The notes: a model not told the origin generated them from the letters alone. Counted from the stretch's first letter, positions 6,844-14,529 are shown. The stretch: 33,083 nucleotides of DNA from Lachnospiraceae bacterium (GCA_003447295.1 DLZQ01000087.1:1457-34539); one strand, 5' to 3'. Numbers and translations: made by a program.

Positions 6844-7506
6844 TCAGGTTAATTGTCGTTTTCGTAAGACAACCCGCTCTTTCTTTACGATATATTGTTC
6901 CAGCCCGGGAACCGGATTACTGAGCCGGCAGCCATAGAGAAACAGTCCATTCTCTAATTCCTGCACACGGGCGACCAGTCCATACAGATGGAAATTAAAG
7001 TTCTCCGCAGTCTCCTCCAGATAATCGTTTAGCACGGCGTGCACGGTCTGGTTGACACCCAGTTCCAGGTCTTCCTTGCTGACTACGGCGAATCCGTTGT
7101 AGCTGATATCCTTGATAATAACATTGTGGGCAGCACGGTTTAGTCCACATTGAATGGCTGTTTCAATTCCCACATAACAGCGGTAGCTCTGCCTGCGGTT
7201 GTAGGTTTTGCTTCCGGCGATGCTGAAGACAGTGTAACAGAGAGTTCCGTCGGCGCGTTTCACCACGTTGGTGGTGACATTTTTGAACAGCTGAGGTTTA
7301 TCGTCCGGGAGAGTGACCAGCAGATCGACGAGCAGCCCTTTTCCCCGGAAAGAGATGATTTTATCGTCAGTAAACACACCCTCAGCCAACAGTGTATGTC
7401 TGCGGGAATAGACTTCCAAAATGCGGGATTCAAATTGAAGCTCTTCGTTATTCAGATGAATGATAAAGCTAAGGGATAACCCTGCGGTCAAGTCATCAAT
7501 CTGCAT
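6844..7506 (-). CDS. PilZ domain c-di-GMP-binding protein
   Basis: The 220-residue protein has a YcgR-like layout: an N-terminal beta-barrel (about 1-95) and a C-terminal PilZ domain. The two c-di-GMP contact motifs are intact: RRQSYR (residues 104-109, the RxxxR switch) and DISYNG (133-138, the D/NxSxxG motif). It should sense cyclic-di-GMP and act on motility or surface behaviour by protein contact; no flagellar or pilus gene is nearby to indicate the target. The ATG complements 7504-7506 with GGGAG about 12 bases upstream. The CmpB-like gene lies 35 bases upstream on the same strand, so they may be co-transcribed. Confidence 0.88.
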   Translation of the reverse strand: MQIDDLTAGLSLSFIIHLNNEELQFESRILEVYSRRHTLLAEGVFTDDKIISFRGKGLLVDLLVTLPDDKPQLFKNVTTNVVKRADGTLCYTVFSIAGSKTYNRRQSYRCYVGIETAIQCGLNRAAHNVIIKDISYNGFAVVSKEDLELGVNQTVHAVLNDYLEETAENFNFHLYGLVARVQELENGLFLYGCRLSNPVPGLEQYIVKKERVVLRKRQLT

Positions 7507-7541
7507 GGTTCGGTCGGTCTCCCATCGTTAATAAATCCAAA

Positions 7542-8909
7542 TTAATCTACCATTTTCGCATTCGGATAGATGCGTTCCATTCGTGCGTCAGGATAGTGCT
7601 CATCTAAAAATTTCTGCAATCCGTTAAGCTCTGTGGTTTCCACAGAATAGGAGGCATCGTTACGTTCCGTGTATCTGGCAAGTGCCAGTGTGGAAATCAG
7701 CATGTTGGCAATCATAAATACAATTAAAATATTACAAATGATCGTACCCGTTTTTTTCGGAATCTTTTCAATCCAGTCGGACAGCTTCGGATAGATGAAT
7801 TTCAGCCATACCACAGCGGCAATTCCCCAGAAGAAGCAGTACAACAGATTGATACGACCGCCTAAGTTAAAGGCGAATCCACTGTAATCCCAGAAGATCG
7901 TGCCGAAGACCATTTCCGTGAAGACACTGCAGATATATTCATATGCACCACCAAGCAATGTTCCGGCCAGGAAAATGGAACCGTCACTTTTATTCCGGTA
8001 GCGATAGAGCAGCAGGGTCAGAAAGGCACAGCCCAGTCCCCATACGATACTGAAAGGCCCGTAGATCACACTGCTGCGGCTCATCCAGACACCGGCTGTG
8101 ATACGGCAGAAGATCGTCTCTGTGATATCACCTAAAAAGGCACCGATGAAAAAGAGGGAAAACAATTTATAAAAGCAACAGCCCTCGGCAAAAACAGTAG
8201 ATTTCTTACGTTCTGCCCGGGCTTTTACCAGGGCCTCCAGACTAATGGAAGGATAGGACTTCTGCAGACGCTTCTGCATATGTCTGGTCAGGGCATTTTC
8301 CAGGAAACGAGAAGTCTCGCCCAGTCCTTCGGTCAGCTGATCCAACCGGGCGGTCTGCTTTTCTAATGCATAGTCTGCCCGGTGCTTCGCCTGCAACTGT
8401 AAGCTTATCGTGGACAGGGCGGAACCGATGGTGTCTAACAGGAGCAGTCCTCCGAGGATTAACAGAAGTATTACGGAGAGAAAATGCGGAATGCGGTCAA
8501 ACAGTCCGCACAGCAGCGGATCCGCGAACATCACGGTCACAACGCTTAATGCGCCCCACAGCAGGGAAAACGGCAGGCAGATATAACCGCCCACATTATA
8601 GCGGAAGCGGGAGTAATCCCACAGCTTTTTCTTATAGACTTTTTCAAAAAACATTCCCGTGGAATATTCCAAAAGAGAGGACAATACAAAGCCGCCCAGG
8701 AACAGGAAGAACGGATATTCCGTCAGCTCCGGCAGGAAGATCTCGAACAGTATGGCACCGAAACCGTAGATCGGGCATAGGGGACCCGCTACGAATCCCC
8801 GGTTGACGAATTTCCGATGCTGCACCGCGGCAGAACATACCTCGATACACCATCCTATAAAAGAATAGAAGAAAAACAGCCAGAACAGGGATAACCAGGA
8901 TATTGTCAT
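7542..8909 (-). CDS. Membrane protein with duplicated CmpB-type (ABC transporter type IV) domain
   Basis: The 455-residue integral membrane protein holds two copies of the PF06541 'putative ABC-transporter type IV' unit. The first (about residues 5-125) shows FIGWCIEV, AGPLCPIYGFG and EYSTGMFFEKVY with LWDYS; the second (about 248-375) shows AFLGDITETIF, YGPFSIVWGLG and EYICSVFTEMVFG with FWDYS. A charged, probably helical soluble linker of about 75 residues separates them (KHRADYALEKQTARLDQ). One more span near 390-410 precedes a soluble tail. Despite the family name a transport function is unproven. The SD lies in a hairpin (8917-8975). No ATPase gene is adjacent. Confidence 0.82.
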   Translation of the reverse strand: MTISWLSLFWLFFFYSFIGWCIEVCSAAVQHRKFVNRGFVAGPLCPIYGFGAILFEIFLPELTEYPFFLFLGGFVLSSLLEYSTGMFFEKVYKKKLWDYSRFRYNVGGYICLPFSLLWGALSVVTVMFADPLLCGLFDRIPHFLSVILLLILGGLLLLDTIGSALSTISLQLQAKHRADYALEKQTARLDQLTEGLGETSRFLENALTRHMQKRLQKSYPSISLEALVKARAERKKSTVFAEGCCFYKLFSLFFIGAFLGDITETIFCRITAGVWMSRSSVIYGPFSIVWGLGCAFLTLLLYRYRNKSDGSIFLAGTLLGGAYEYICSVFTEMVFGTIFWDYSGFAFNLGGRINLLYCFFWGIAAVVWLKFIYPKLSDWIEKIPKKTGTIICNILIVFMIANMLISTLALARYTERNDASYSVETTELNGLQKFLDEHYPDARMERIYPNAKMVD

Positions 8910-8916
8910 AAGGGCA

Positions 8917-8975
8917 CCTCTTTCGTGGAAAAATGTCGAACATTGTCTTGTTCCATCATATCACAACGAAAGAGG
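8917..8975 (-). promoter_or_regulatory. Leader hairpin sequestering the ribosome site of the CmpB-like gene
   Basis: On the minus-strand RNA, CCUCUUUCGU (from 8975 to 8966) is fully complementary to ACGAAAGAGG (8926 to 8917), which contains the GAAAGAGG Shine-Dalgarno placed just before the start at 8909. Inside, GGAA pairs with UUCC and AAUGU with ACAUU around a UCG loop. There is no T tract, so it looks like a translational switch rather than a terminator. Confidence 0.55.
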
Positions 8976-8986
8976 TTGTACCATCA

Positions 8987-9289
8987 TTATATCTTTTTCT
9001 TATTGTTCTGCGGCTTAGGGATAAATTCAATTTTTAAGGTCATATTCATGCTGTCGGCAATTCGCTTTAGCAGTTGAATGGTAGGGTTCCGCAGCCCATT
9101 TTCCAATTTACTGATATCACCCTGATCAATGCCGACGAGTTCAGCTAATTGTTTTTGCGTGAGATTCTGAGATTTTCGTGCTTTGATCATAGAACGGATA
9201 GCATCCATTTCCGGCTGAACAGCATTATATTCCTGCGCAAATTCCGGATTGTTCATTTGTTCATTGAGAAATGCAGATAAATCACTCAT
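8987..9289 (-). CDS. XRE-family antitoxin (HigA-like)
   Basis: The 100-residue protein has one Cro/C1-type helix-turn-helix at about residues 40-85: LTQKQLAELVGIDQGDISKL followed by ENGLRNPTIQLLKRIADSM. This is the arrangement of HigA-type antitoxins, which bind their toxin and repress the shared promoter. Its ATG overlaps the toxin TGA in an ATGA junction (9286-9289), indicating translational coupling, and GGATGATG lies upstream as a ribosome site. The likely operator is the 20-bp palindrome at 9657-9676. Confidence 0.88.
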   Translation of the reverse strand: MSDLSAFLNEQMNNPEFAQEYNAVQPEMDAIRSMIKARKSQNLTQKQLAELVGIDQGDISKLENGLRNPTIQLLKRIADSMNMTLKIEFIPKPQNNKKKI

Positions 9290-9642
9290 TTATTCATCAT
9301 CCTTTCTATATAGTCGGCTTTTCTTAATTTTGCCAATTCGATTTCTTTTTTAGGTGTCTTGTTTGTCTTTTTTATGAATCCGTTGGTCATTATGATTTTA
9401 TTGTTACAATAGAAAAAATATAAAATACGTGAAATATTATTGCCGGACTGACATCTTAATTCAAAAATACCGTCACGTAAGTATTTACTGTAGGGTTCCC
9501 GTAAAAGATTTCCATATTCTTCGAGAATTTCCATGAGAGAAGAAATTTTTGCTCTCATTTTAATATCTGTGTCTAATAAAAAATCTTTTACCGGGCAAAT
9601 ATTATTTGATGTTTTGTAAAAAACAATTTCAAATGAATTCAT
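9286..9642 (-). CDS. HigB/RelE-superfamily toxin (Gp49-like)
   Basis: The 118-residue basic protein belongs to the phage-derived Gp49-like/HigB group (PF05973) of the RelE superfamily, ribosome-dependent mRNA interferases. Diagnostic pieces are PVKDFLLD near residue 17, the YSKYLRDGIFELR strand region, ISRILYFFYCNNKIIMTNGF, and KKTNKTPKKEIELAK, the basic helix that typically carries catalytic Lys/Arg residues. The toxin gene precedes the antitoxin, the order usual for higBA and opposite to relBE. A perfect AAGGAGGT lies five bases before the ATG at 9642. The low-GC sequence compared with its neighbours suggests horizontal gain. Confidence 0.88.
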   Translation of the reverse strand: MNSFEIVFYKTSNNICPVKDFLLDTDIKMRAKISSLMEILEEYGNLLREPYSKYLRDGIFELRCQSGNNISRILYFFYCNNKIIMTNGFIKKTNKTPKKEIELAKLRKADYIERMMNK

Positions 9643-9653
9643 GTTACCTCCTT

Positions 9654-9682
9654 AGTATATGGAATATATTCCATATTGTCAA
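9654..9682 (-). promoter_or_regulatory. Toxin-antitoxin promoter with palindromic operator
   Basis: On the minus strand TTGACA (complement of 9677-9682) and TATACT (complement of 9654-9659) are 17 bp apart, an essentially perfect promoter. A 20-bp perfect palindrome (9657-9676, core GGAATATATTCC) fills the spacer and reaches into the -10, the natural place for a HigA-type repressor. The expected start near 9647 leaves only about five bases before the toxin ATG. Confidence 0.75.
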
Positions 9683-9717
9683 ATGCAAAAAAATATTAGT
9701 AAAAATAAATGGGAAAA

Positions 9718-9733
9718 ATGACCGAATGGTCAT
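9718..9733. promoter_or_regulatory. Orphan inverted repeat resembling a TetR-type operator
   Basis: ATGACC, four bases, GGTCAT is a perfect 6-bp inverted repeat of the kind bound by many TetR/AcrR regulators. No TetR gene and no obvious promoter lie beside it. The rest of 9734-9850 is AT-rich with no gene I can support, apart from a short duplicated GAATTAGT. Confidence 0.25.
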
Positions 9734-9861
9734 AAGAATTTCTTTACAGAAACATTAGCATATGGCTTGCGTAAAGTCAATGAATTAGTGAATTAGTGCT
9801 CGCGGTCCTAATTTTTTTATTTAAATTCCACCGTCCGCATGCCTATTCTTTTGGACAAATG

Positions 9862-9878
9862 GTTCTCTATCGCAGAAC
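9862..9878. promoter_or_regulatory. Putative distal IclR operator
   Basis: GTTCT (9862-9866) and AGAAC (9874-9878) form an inverted repeat with a 7-nt gap. The right half reads AGAACACAA, also found at the iclR ribosome site, and CAAATGG lies before it as it does there. It is about 50 bases upstream of the iclR -35. Confidence 0.35.
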
Positions 9879-9930
9879 ACAAAGTTAATTATAGACAAAA
9901 GTTACGAGGCTAATTTATAAAAATGTGCTA

Positions 9931-9960
9931 TTGATTTTTAAACGGCAAAAAATATATAAT
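9931..9960 (+). promoter_or_regulatory. Promoter of the iclR-family gene
   Basis: TTGATT (9931-9936), an 18-bp spacer and TATAAT (9955-9960). The start should be near 9967, directly before the repeats at 9970-10002. Confidence 0.6.
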
Positions 9961-9969
9961 AATGTTACG

Positions 9970-10002
9970 AAATGAAGAACGCGATTACCAAATGGAGAAC
10001 AC
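9970..10002 (+). promoter_or_regulatory. Paired AAATG(A/G)AGAAC repeats, likely autoregulatory operator
   Basis: AAATGAAGAAC (9970-9980) and AAATGGAGAAC (9990-10000) are direct repeats spaced exactly 20 bp, about two helical turns, between the predicted start and the iclR ATG at 10006. The second copy extends to TGGAGAACAC (9993-10002), found again inverted before the transporter genes. It also overlaps the iclR Shine-Dalgarno. Confidence 0.45.
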
Positions 10003-10005
10003 AAG

Positions 10006-10767
10006 ATGGTAAATGAGGCAGAAGTAAAAGTAAAGAGCCTGCAGAAAGCTCTTGAAATTTTGAACTGCTTTACGAAAAAAAGCAGTTGGGGTGTGACAGA
10101 GATCAGTGAACAACTGGATCTGAACAAAAGTAACGTACATAATATTTTGTCTACATTCAAAGCAATGGGGTATCTGGATCAGGATGATGAAAGCGGCAGA
10201 TACAAGTTGGGACTCAGTGTGTATTCCCTGTGTTATACTCTGGGACAGAACTTAAGCATTGGTAGTGTGGCGGCCCCGTATTTACAGGAACTTGCAGATA
10301 TGGCAGGCGAGCGGGTCTATCTTGCAATCCCGCATGAACAGGAGATCATCTATGTGACCTCTGCTTATCCGAAGACCTCCATTGACCTTATGCGGCCGAT
10401 CATGGGTGAGCATGCACAGATGCATTGTACCGGACTGGGCAAGGCAATGCTGGCATATCTTCCAGAGGAGAAACAACGGGCTTACGCAGCCAGAAAGCTG
10501 GAAGCCTATACCGATTATACGATCACGGACGGGGATGCACTGTTGAAGGAACTTAGAGAGATCCGGCAGCGCGGTTACGCAATAGATAATATGGAACATG
10601 AATTTGGCGTAAAATGTGTAGCGGTTCCGGTACTTGGCAGAAACGGCCAGGTGGTGGCGGGAGTGAGTATCTCAGGACCTTCCCTGAGATTCTATGACGA
10701 ACGGATCCAGTCACTGGCAAAGGAATTACAAAACAAAATAAGGGAATTACAAAACATTCTTTATTAA
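10006..10767 (+). CDS. IclR-family transcriptional regulator
   Basis: The 253-residue protein has the two-domain IclR layout. The N-terminal winged helix-turn-helix (about residues 8-68) includes LQKALEILNCFTK and the recognition region LNKSNVHNILSTFKAMGYL. The C-terminal ligand domain (about 80-250) shows MHCTGLGKAMLA, YAIDNMEHEFGVKCVAVPV and VAGVSISGPSLRF, all standard for the family. Such regulators sense a small metabolite, often a sugar acid or aromatic. It is upstream of, and co-oriented with, the transporter-hydrolase operon but separated by a terminator, and shared operator-like sequences suggest it controls both itself and that operon. Confidence 0.92.
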   Translation: MVNEAEVKVKSLQKALEILNCFTKKSSWGVTEISEQLDLNKSNVHNILSTFKAMGYLDQDDESGRYKLGLSVYSLCYTLGQNLSIGSVAAPYLQELADMAGERVYLAIPHEQEIIYVTSAYPKTSIDLMRPIMGEHAQMHCTGLGKAMLAYLPEEKQRAYAARKLEAYTDYTITDGDALLKELREIRQRGYAIDNMEHEFGVKCVAVPVLGRNGQVVAGVSISGPSLRFYDERIQSLAKELQNKIRELQNILY

Positions 10768-10787
10768 GTTAAAAAATGTGAAAAAGG

Positions 10788-10809
10788 GGATTGAGAAATC
10801 AATCCTTTT
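10788..10809 (+). terminator. Terminator between iclR and the transporter operon
   Basis: GGATTGA and TCAATCC form a 7-bp stem with a GAAA loop (10788-10805), followed by TTTTC and preceded by an A run. It makes the iclR transcript independent of the genes that follow. Confidence 0.8.
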
Positions 10810-10824
10810 CAAAAAGATATTTTA

Positions 10825-10841
10825 GAGAACGGTGTTCTCCA
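10825..10841. promoter_or_regulatory. Palindromic operator before the transporter operon
   Basis: GAGAAC, GGT, GTTCTC (10825-10839) is a perfect inverted repeat. Read on the minus strand from 10841 it gives TGGAGAACAC, identical to 9993-10002 upstream of iclR. It lies 46 bases before the permease start, between terminator and gene. The promoter hexamers here are not clear. Confidence 0.55.
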
Positions 10842-10886
10842 ATACGGAACAACAAGAAACAATGATTGCACAGAAGGAGAGACAAC

Positions 10887-11792
10887 ATGAAAACATCGCC
10901 GTGGAAGAAGATCAAGAAATGCAAGTATCTGTATATTATGATGTTGCTTCCGATCATCTATTACATCCTGTTCCATTACCTGCCTTTGTACGGGGTATTG
11001 ATCGCATTTAAGGATTACAAGATCGCAAAGGGTGTATGGGGAAGCCCCTGGGTGGGCTTCAAATGGTTCCAGAAGTTCCTGACGGATCCTTATTTCTGGA
11101 AACTGGTGAAAAATACATTACTGTTAAATATCTACGGACTGCTGTGGGGCTTCCCGGCACCGATCCTCCTGGCACTGATGTTGAACGAGGTGACAAATGC
11201 CAAGTTCAAGAGAGTGATCCAGACCGTCAGCTACCTGCCCCATTTCATTTCTACCGTGGTTGTCTGTGGTATGGTAATGAACTTCCTGTCTCTGGGCGGA
11301 ATCATTAATCAGCTTATCGCCGCATTCGGTTTTGACAAGATCCAGTTCATGGTATTGCCCGAATGGTTCCGTACCATATTTACCGCATCCGGTATCTGGC
11401 AGACCTGTGGATGGACTTCCATTATTTATTTGTCCGCGTTGACCTCTGTGGACCAGGAGATCCTGGAGGCCGCAATGATCGACGGAGCGAACCGTTTCCA
11501 GAGAATTAAATCGGTAACGCTTCCCTCCATTGCACCGACCATCTCCATTATGCTGATCATGCAGATCGGACGACTGATGTCTCTGGGATATGAGAAGATT
11601 ATCCTGCTGTACAACGGATCTACCTATGAGACTGCGGATGTAATTTCCACTTATGTATACAGACGAGGTATTTTGAGTGCGGACTTCAGTTATTCCACAG
11701 CGGTGGGTCTGTTCCAGTCAGTCATCGGTGTGATCCTGCTGGTAACATCCAATCAGATATCGAAAAAACTCAGTGACAGCAGCTTGTGGTAG
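10887..11792 (+). CDS. Carbohydrate ABC transporter permease 1 (LplB/YtcP partner type)
   Basis: A 301-residue integral membrane protein with six predicted spans, beginning with a short basic cytoplasmic end and the span LYIMMLLPIIYYILFHYLP. The cytoplasmic EAA loop that docks to the ATPase is EAAMIDGANRFQRIKSVTLP near residue 195. This is the LplB-type permease of CUT1 sugar importers. ATG 10887 is preceded by AAGGAGAG; an in-frame ATG seven codons earlier would place that ribosome site inside the gene. First gene of the putative IclR-controlled operon. Confidence 0.92.
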   Translation: MKTSPWKKIKKCKYLYIMMLLPIIYYILFHYLPLYGVLIAFKDYKIAKGVWGSPWVGFKWFQKFLTDPYFWKLVKNTLLLNIYGLLWGFPAPILLALMLNEVTNAKFKRVIQTVSYLPHFISTVVVCGMVMNFLSLGGIINQLIAAFGFDKIQFMVLPEWFRTIFTASGIWQTCGWTSIIYLSALTSVDQEILEAAMIDGANRFQRIKSVTLPSIAPTISIMLIMQIGRLMSLGYEKIILLYNGSTYETADVISTYVYRRGILSADFSYSTAVGLFQSVIGVILLVTSNQISKKLSDSSLW

Positions 11793-11802
11793 GAGGACAG
11801 AA

Positions 11803-12690
11803 ATGGCTAAGAAAGTAAAAATAAAAAGCAAAAAACCGCAGGGAATCGGCAGCAAAATATTTGATGTTGTGAACTACCTTCTGCTGGCAATCCTCGGATT
11901 CATTATGTTCTACCCGATGTTTTATGTATTTATTGTGTCCATCAGTTCTTCCCAGTATATCAATCAGGGACTGGTAACACTGTTCCCCAGAGGAATCAAT
12001 TTCGATGCCTATAAGGCAGTATTTGAGAACCAGAGAATCTGGAGCGGATATAAGAACACCTTTTTATACACAGGTTTGGGAACACTGATCTGTCTGGTGC
12101 TTACCGCAATGTGTGCCTATCCTCTTTCCAGAAAGGATTTTTATGGACGTAAGGTATTTACCGTGCTGATCATGATCACAATGTTCGTAAACGGTGGTAT
12201 GATCCCTACCTATCTGGTAATCAATAAGCTTCATATGATCAACACCATGTGGGCCATCGTTCTGCCGCCCGCCATCAGTACCTTCAATATGATTGTCATG
12301 AGAACTTCCTTCCAGGCGATCCCGGATTCCCTGGTAGAATCCGCATATCTGGACGGTGCAAACGACATTACGATCTTCAGCAAGATCGTCCTGCCGCTGT
12401 CCAAAGCTATCATTGCAACCATGACATTATATTATGCTGTATACCACTGGAACAGCTACTTCCCTTCCGTGTTGTACCTGAATGATCAGAAAAAATATCC
12501 TGTACAGGTTGTCATGCGTGACATCGTAATACAGGGTGACACCTCCGAGATCACAGGAAGTGTCAACATCATCGCTACCAACTATAAATATGCGGTGATC
12601 ATTATTTCCATCGTACCTATTCTGCTTGTATACCCTCTGTTACAGAAGTACTTCACAAAGGGTGTTATGGTCGGAGCAGTTAAGGGATAA
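11803..12690 (+). CDS. Carbohydrate ABC transporter permease 2 (YtcP/LplC type)
   Basis: A 295-residue membrane protein with six predicted spans, the second half of the permease heterodimer. The basic N-terminus (MAKKVKIKSKKPQG) leads into the first span LLAILGFIMFYPMFYVFIV. Its EAA loop reads ESAYLDGANDITIFSKIVLP. AGGAGG precedes ATG 11803 and the gap to permease 1 is ten bases, so the two are translated together. No ATP-binding subunit is encoded nearby; in related Firmicutes systems a shared MsmK/MsmX-type ATPase elsewhere energises such permeases. Confidence 0.92.
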   Translation: MAKKVKIKSKKPQGIGSKIFDVVNYLLLAILGFIMFYPMFYVFIVSISSSQYINQGLVTLFPRGINFDAYKAVFENQRIWSGYKNTFLYTGLGTLICLVLTAMCAYPLSRKDFYGRKVFTVLIMITMFVNGGMIPTYLVINKLHMINTMWAIVLPPAISTFNMIVMRTSFQAIPDSLVESAYLDGANDITIFSKIVLPLSKAIIATMTLYYAVYHWNSYFPSVLYLNDQKKYPVQVVMRDIVIQGDTSEITGSVNIIATNYKYAVIIISIVPILLVYPLLQKYFTKGVMVGAVKG

Positions 12691-12738
12691 AGAAACAAAT
12701 TATAAAGGAAGAACGTATTTAAGAAAAGGAGAGGTTAA

Positions 12739-14421
12739 ATGAAAAAGAAAGCATTCCAAAAACTAACAGCCTTATTGGCAGTAACAGCAATGAGCGCATC
12801 TCTGTTGACAGGATGTGGTTCCGATGCTTCCGGCAGCAATGATACCGCAACAAATAATGCGCAGGAGAGCACTGCAAGTGCAGGCACACAGGAAGCAAAC
12901 AGCGAGCATCCTTCCTGGATCAGCGACGAGCCGCTGGAGATCAGTATTATGACCCCGGATGCCAACCAGCAGCCCATGGCACAGGACAGCAAGTCCCATG
13001 AGGCAATTTTTGAAGCAACCAATGTAAAGCTGAATTTCCAGATCGTTCCTGCCGACAGCTATGATGAGAAGAAAAATATTGCTCTGTCCACACAGAACTT
13101 CCCAGATATCATTTTACTGACAAGCACAAGTGATATTTCCGATTTTGCATCCGAGGGTATCTTCGAGCCTCTGAACCAGTATATTAACGAAGAGACCATG
13201 CCGAACTTCTACAAGTTCTGGCAGCAGTATCCTGAAATGCAGAGATACATGGTAGACGGTGAAATGTATGTATTCAACCAAGTAATTCGTGAAGAGTGGG
13301 CCAACGGCTTCGGCCCCGTAATCCGTACCGACCTTCTGGAAGAGAACGGCATCGCAACACCTACCACATGGGATGAAGTACTGGATGCACTGGCACAGTT
13401 AAAAGAGATCTATCCTGACAGTACTCCCTGGGCAACTAGATGGGGAACTGCTAACCTGTTAAAGACCACTTCCTATATGTTAGGCTCCGGCTTCGGCTCC
13501 GTATCCGCAAGCTCCGGTATGTACTGGGATGAGGATCTGGGCAAGTATGTATACGGTCCTGCAGATACCAACTTCAAAGAAGTTCTGAAGTTCCTGAACA
13601 AGGCATATACCACTGGCGTTCTGGATCAGGAATATGCAACGACCGATTCTGATTCCATGATGACCAAGTGCACCAGCGGTCAGTCCTTCTTCTTCTTAGA
13701 TAACAGTGGATTCGGTCAGAACTACACCAAAGAACTGCGTAAGATCGACGGTAACGAGAATGCTACTTTCCAGGTACTGCCGATTCCCGAGAACAGCCTG
13801 GGTGAGAGACGTGCCGTATCCTACAATACCAGATTCGATAGGCTGTATGCAATTAATGTAAATGCCAAGAACAAAGATCAGATCATTAAATTCATTGACT
13901 GGATGTACTCCATGGAGGCTTCCGACATTACCAACTACGGTATCGAGGGTGAGACCTTCCAGTACAATGCAGACGGTGAGGCAGAATATATTTCCGATTA
14001 TGTAATGCAGTTCAAGGATGCCTCTCCTTCTGATTACTATGCATGCTGGACAGATATCGGTGCAGGCAAGCTGGATTTCTCCATGTATGCATGTAACATC
14101 AAGACCCAGCGTGAGATCCAGATGATCACCGGAAACTGGTCCGATCTGGCAGAAGATTACTGGAAGATCATTAATGATGATGACGCTTATGTACAGCCTC
14201 ACATTGCACCTCCCTTCACTACCGAAGAAGCAGAACGTGTGAAAGAACTGACCACCGATCTGGATACCTTCTTCACGCAGGAATACGATAAGTACATTAC
14301 CGGCAAGGAATCTATCGACAACTGGGATGCACTGATCAAGAAGGCTGAGGATATGGGCGTAAGAGAACTGGAGCAGCTGTGGAATGACGCAGAAGCCCGT
14401 GCCGTAGCAGAGACCAAATAA
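12739..14421 (+). CDS. Extracellular solute-binding lipoprotein of the sugar transporter
   Basis: The 560-residue protein has a lipoprotein signal with lipobox LLTGC, so Cys26 should be lipid-anchored outside the membrane. A Ser/Thr/Asn-rich linker (about 27-60) precedes a long type-1 solute-binding domain of the LplA/YtcQ group, which is larger (about 500-560 residues) than maltose-binding types. Visible pieces are TSDISDFASEGIFEPLNQYI, YVFNQVIREEWANG, PTTWDEVLDALAQLKE and IIKFIDWMYSMEA. It would deliver an oligosaccharide to the permeases upstream. A strong AGGAGAGG ribosome site and a downstream stem-loop fit the usual higher level of binding protein. Confidence 0.92.
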   Translation: MKKKAFQKLTALLAVTAMSASLLTGCGSDASGSNDTATNNAQESTASAGTQEANSEHPSWISDEPLEISIMTPDANQQPMAQDSKSHEAIFEATNVKLNFQIVPADSYDEKKNIALSTQNFPDIILLTSTSDISDFASEGIFEPLNQYINEETMPNFYKFWQQYPEMQRYMVDGEMYVFNQVIREEWANGFGPVIRTDLLEENGIATPTTWDEVLDALAQLKEIYPDSTPWATRWGTANLLKTTSYMLGSGFGSVSASSGMYWDEDLGKYVYGPADTNFKEVLKFLNKAYTTGVLDQEYATTDSDSMMTKCTSGQSFFFLDNSGFGQNYTKELRKIDGNENATFQVLPIPENSLGERRAVSYNTRFDRLYAINVNAKNKDQIIKFIDWMYSMEASDITNYGIEGETFQYNADGEAEYISDYVMQFKDASPSDYYACWTDIGAGKLDFSMYACNIKTQREIQMITGNWSDLAEDYWKIINDDDAYVQPHIAPPFTTEEAERVKELTTDLDTFFTQEYDKYITGKESIDNWDALIKKAEDMGVRELEQLWNDAEARAVAETK

Positions 14422-14454
14422 GTCATCGGACAAGAAAAGTAACAGAACATAACA

Positions 14455-14487
14455 CAGAGTGAACGGGCATGTTACCCGTTCACTCTG
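14455..14487 (+). other. mRNA stem-loop after the binding-protein gene
   Basis: CAGAGTGAACGGG (14455-14467) and its exact complement (14475-14487) make a 13-bp stem with a 7-nt loop. No T run follows (CTAAAAAGACAG), so full termination is unlikely. Such hairpins often block 3'-5' decay and raise the amount of the upstream binding protein relative to the enzymes downstream. Confidence 0.65.
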
Positions 14488-14529
14488 CTAAAAAGACAGA
14501 ATCAGACAATGGAAGGAGTGACTGACAGT

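Noticed and set aside
13696..14433. 245-codon minus-strand ORF opposite the binding-protein gene
   Set aside because: Antisense frame; the plus-strand lipoprotein is unambiguous.
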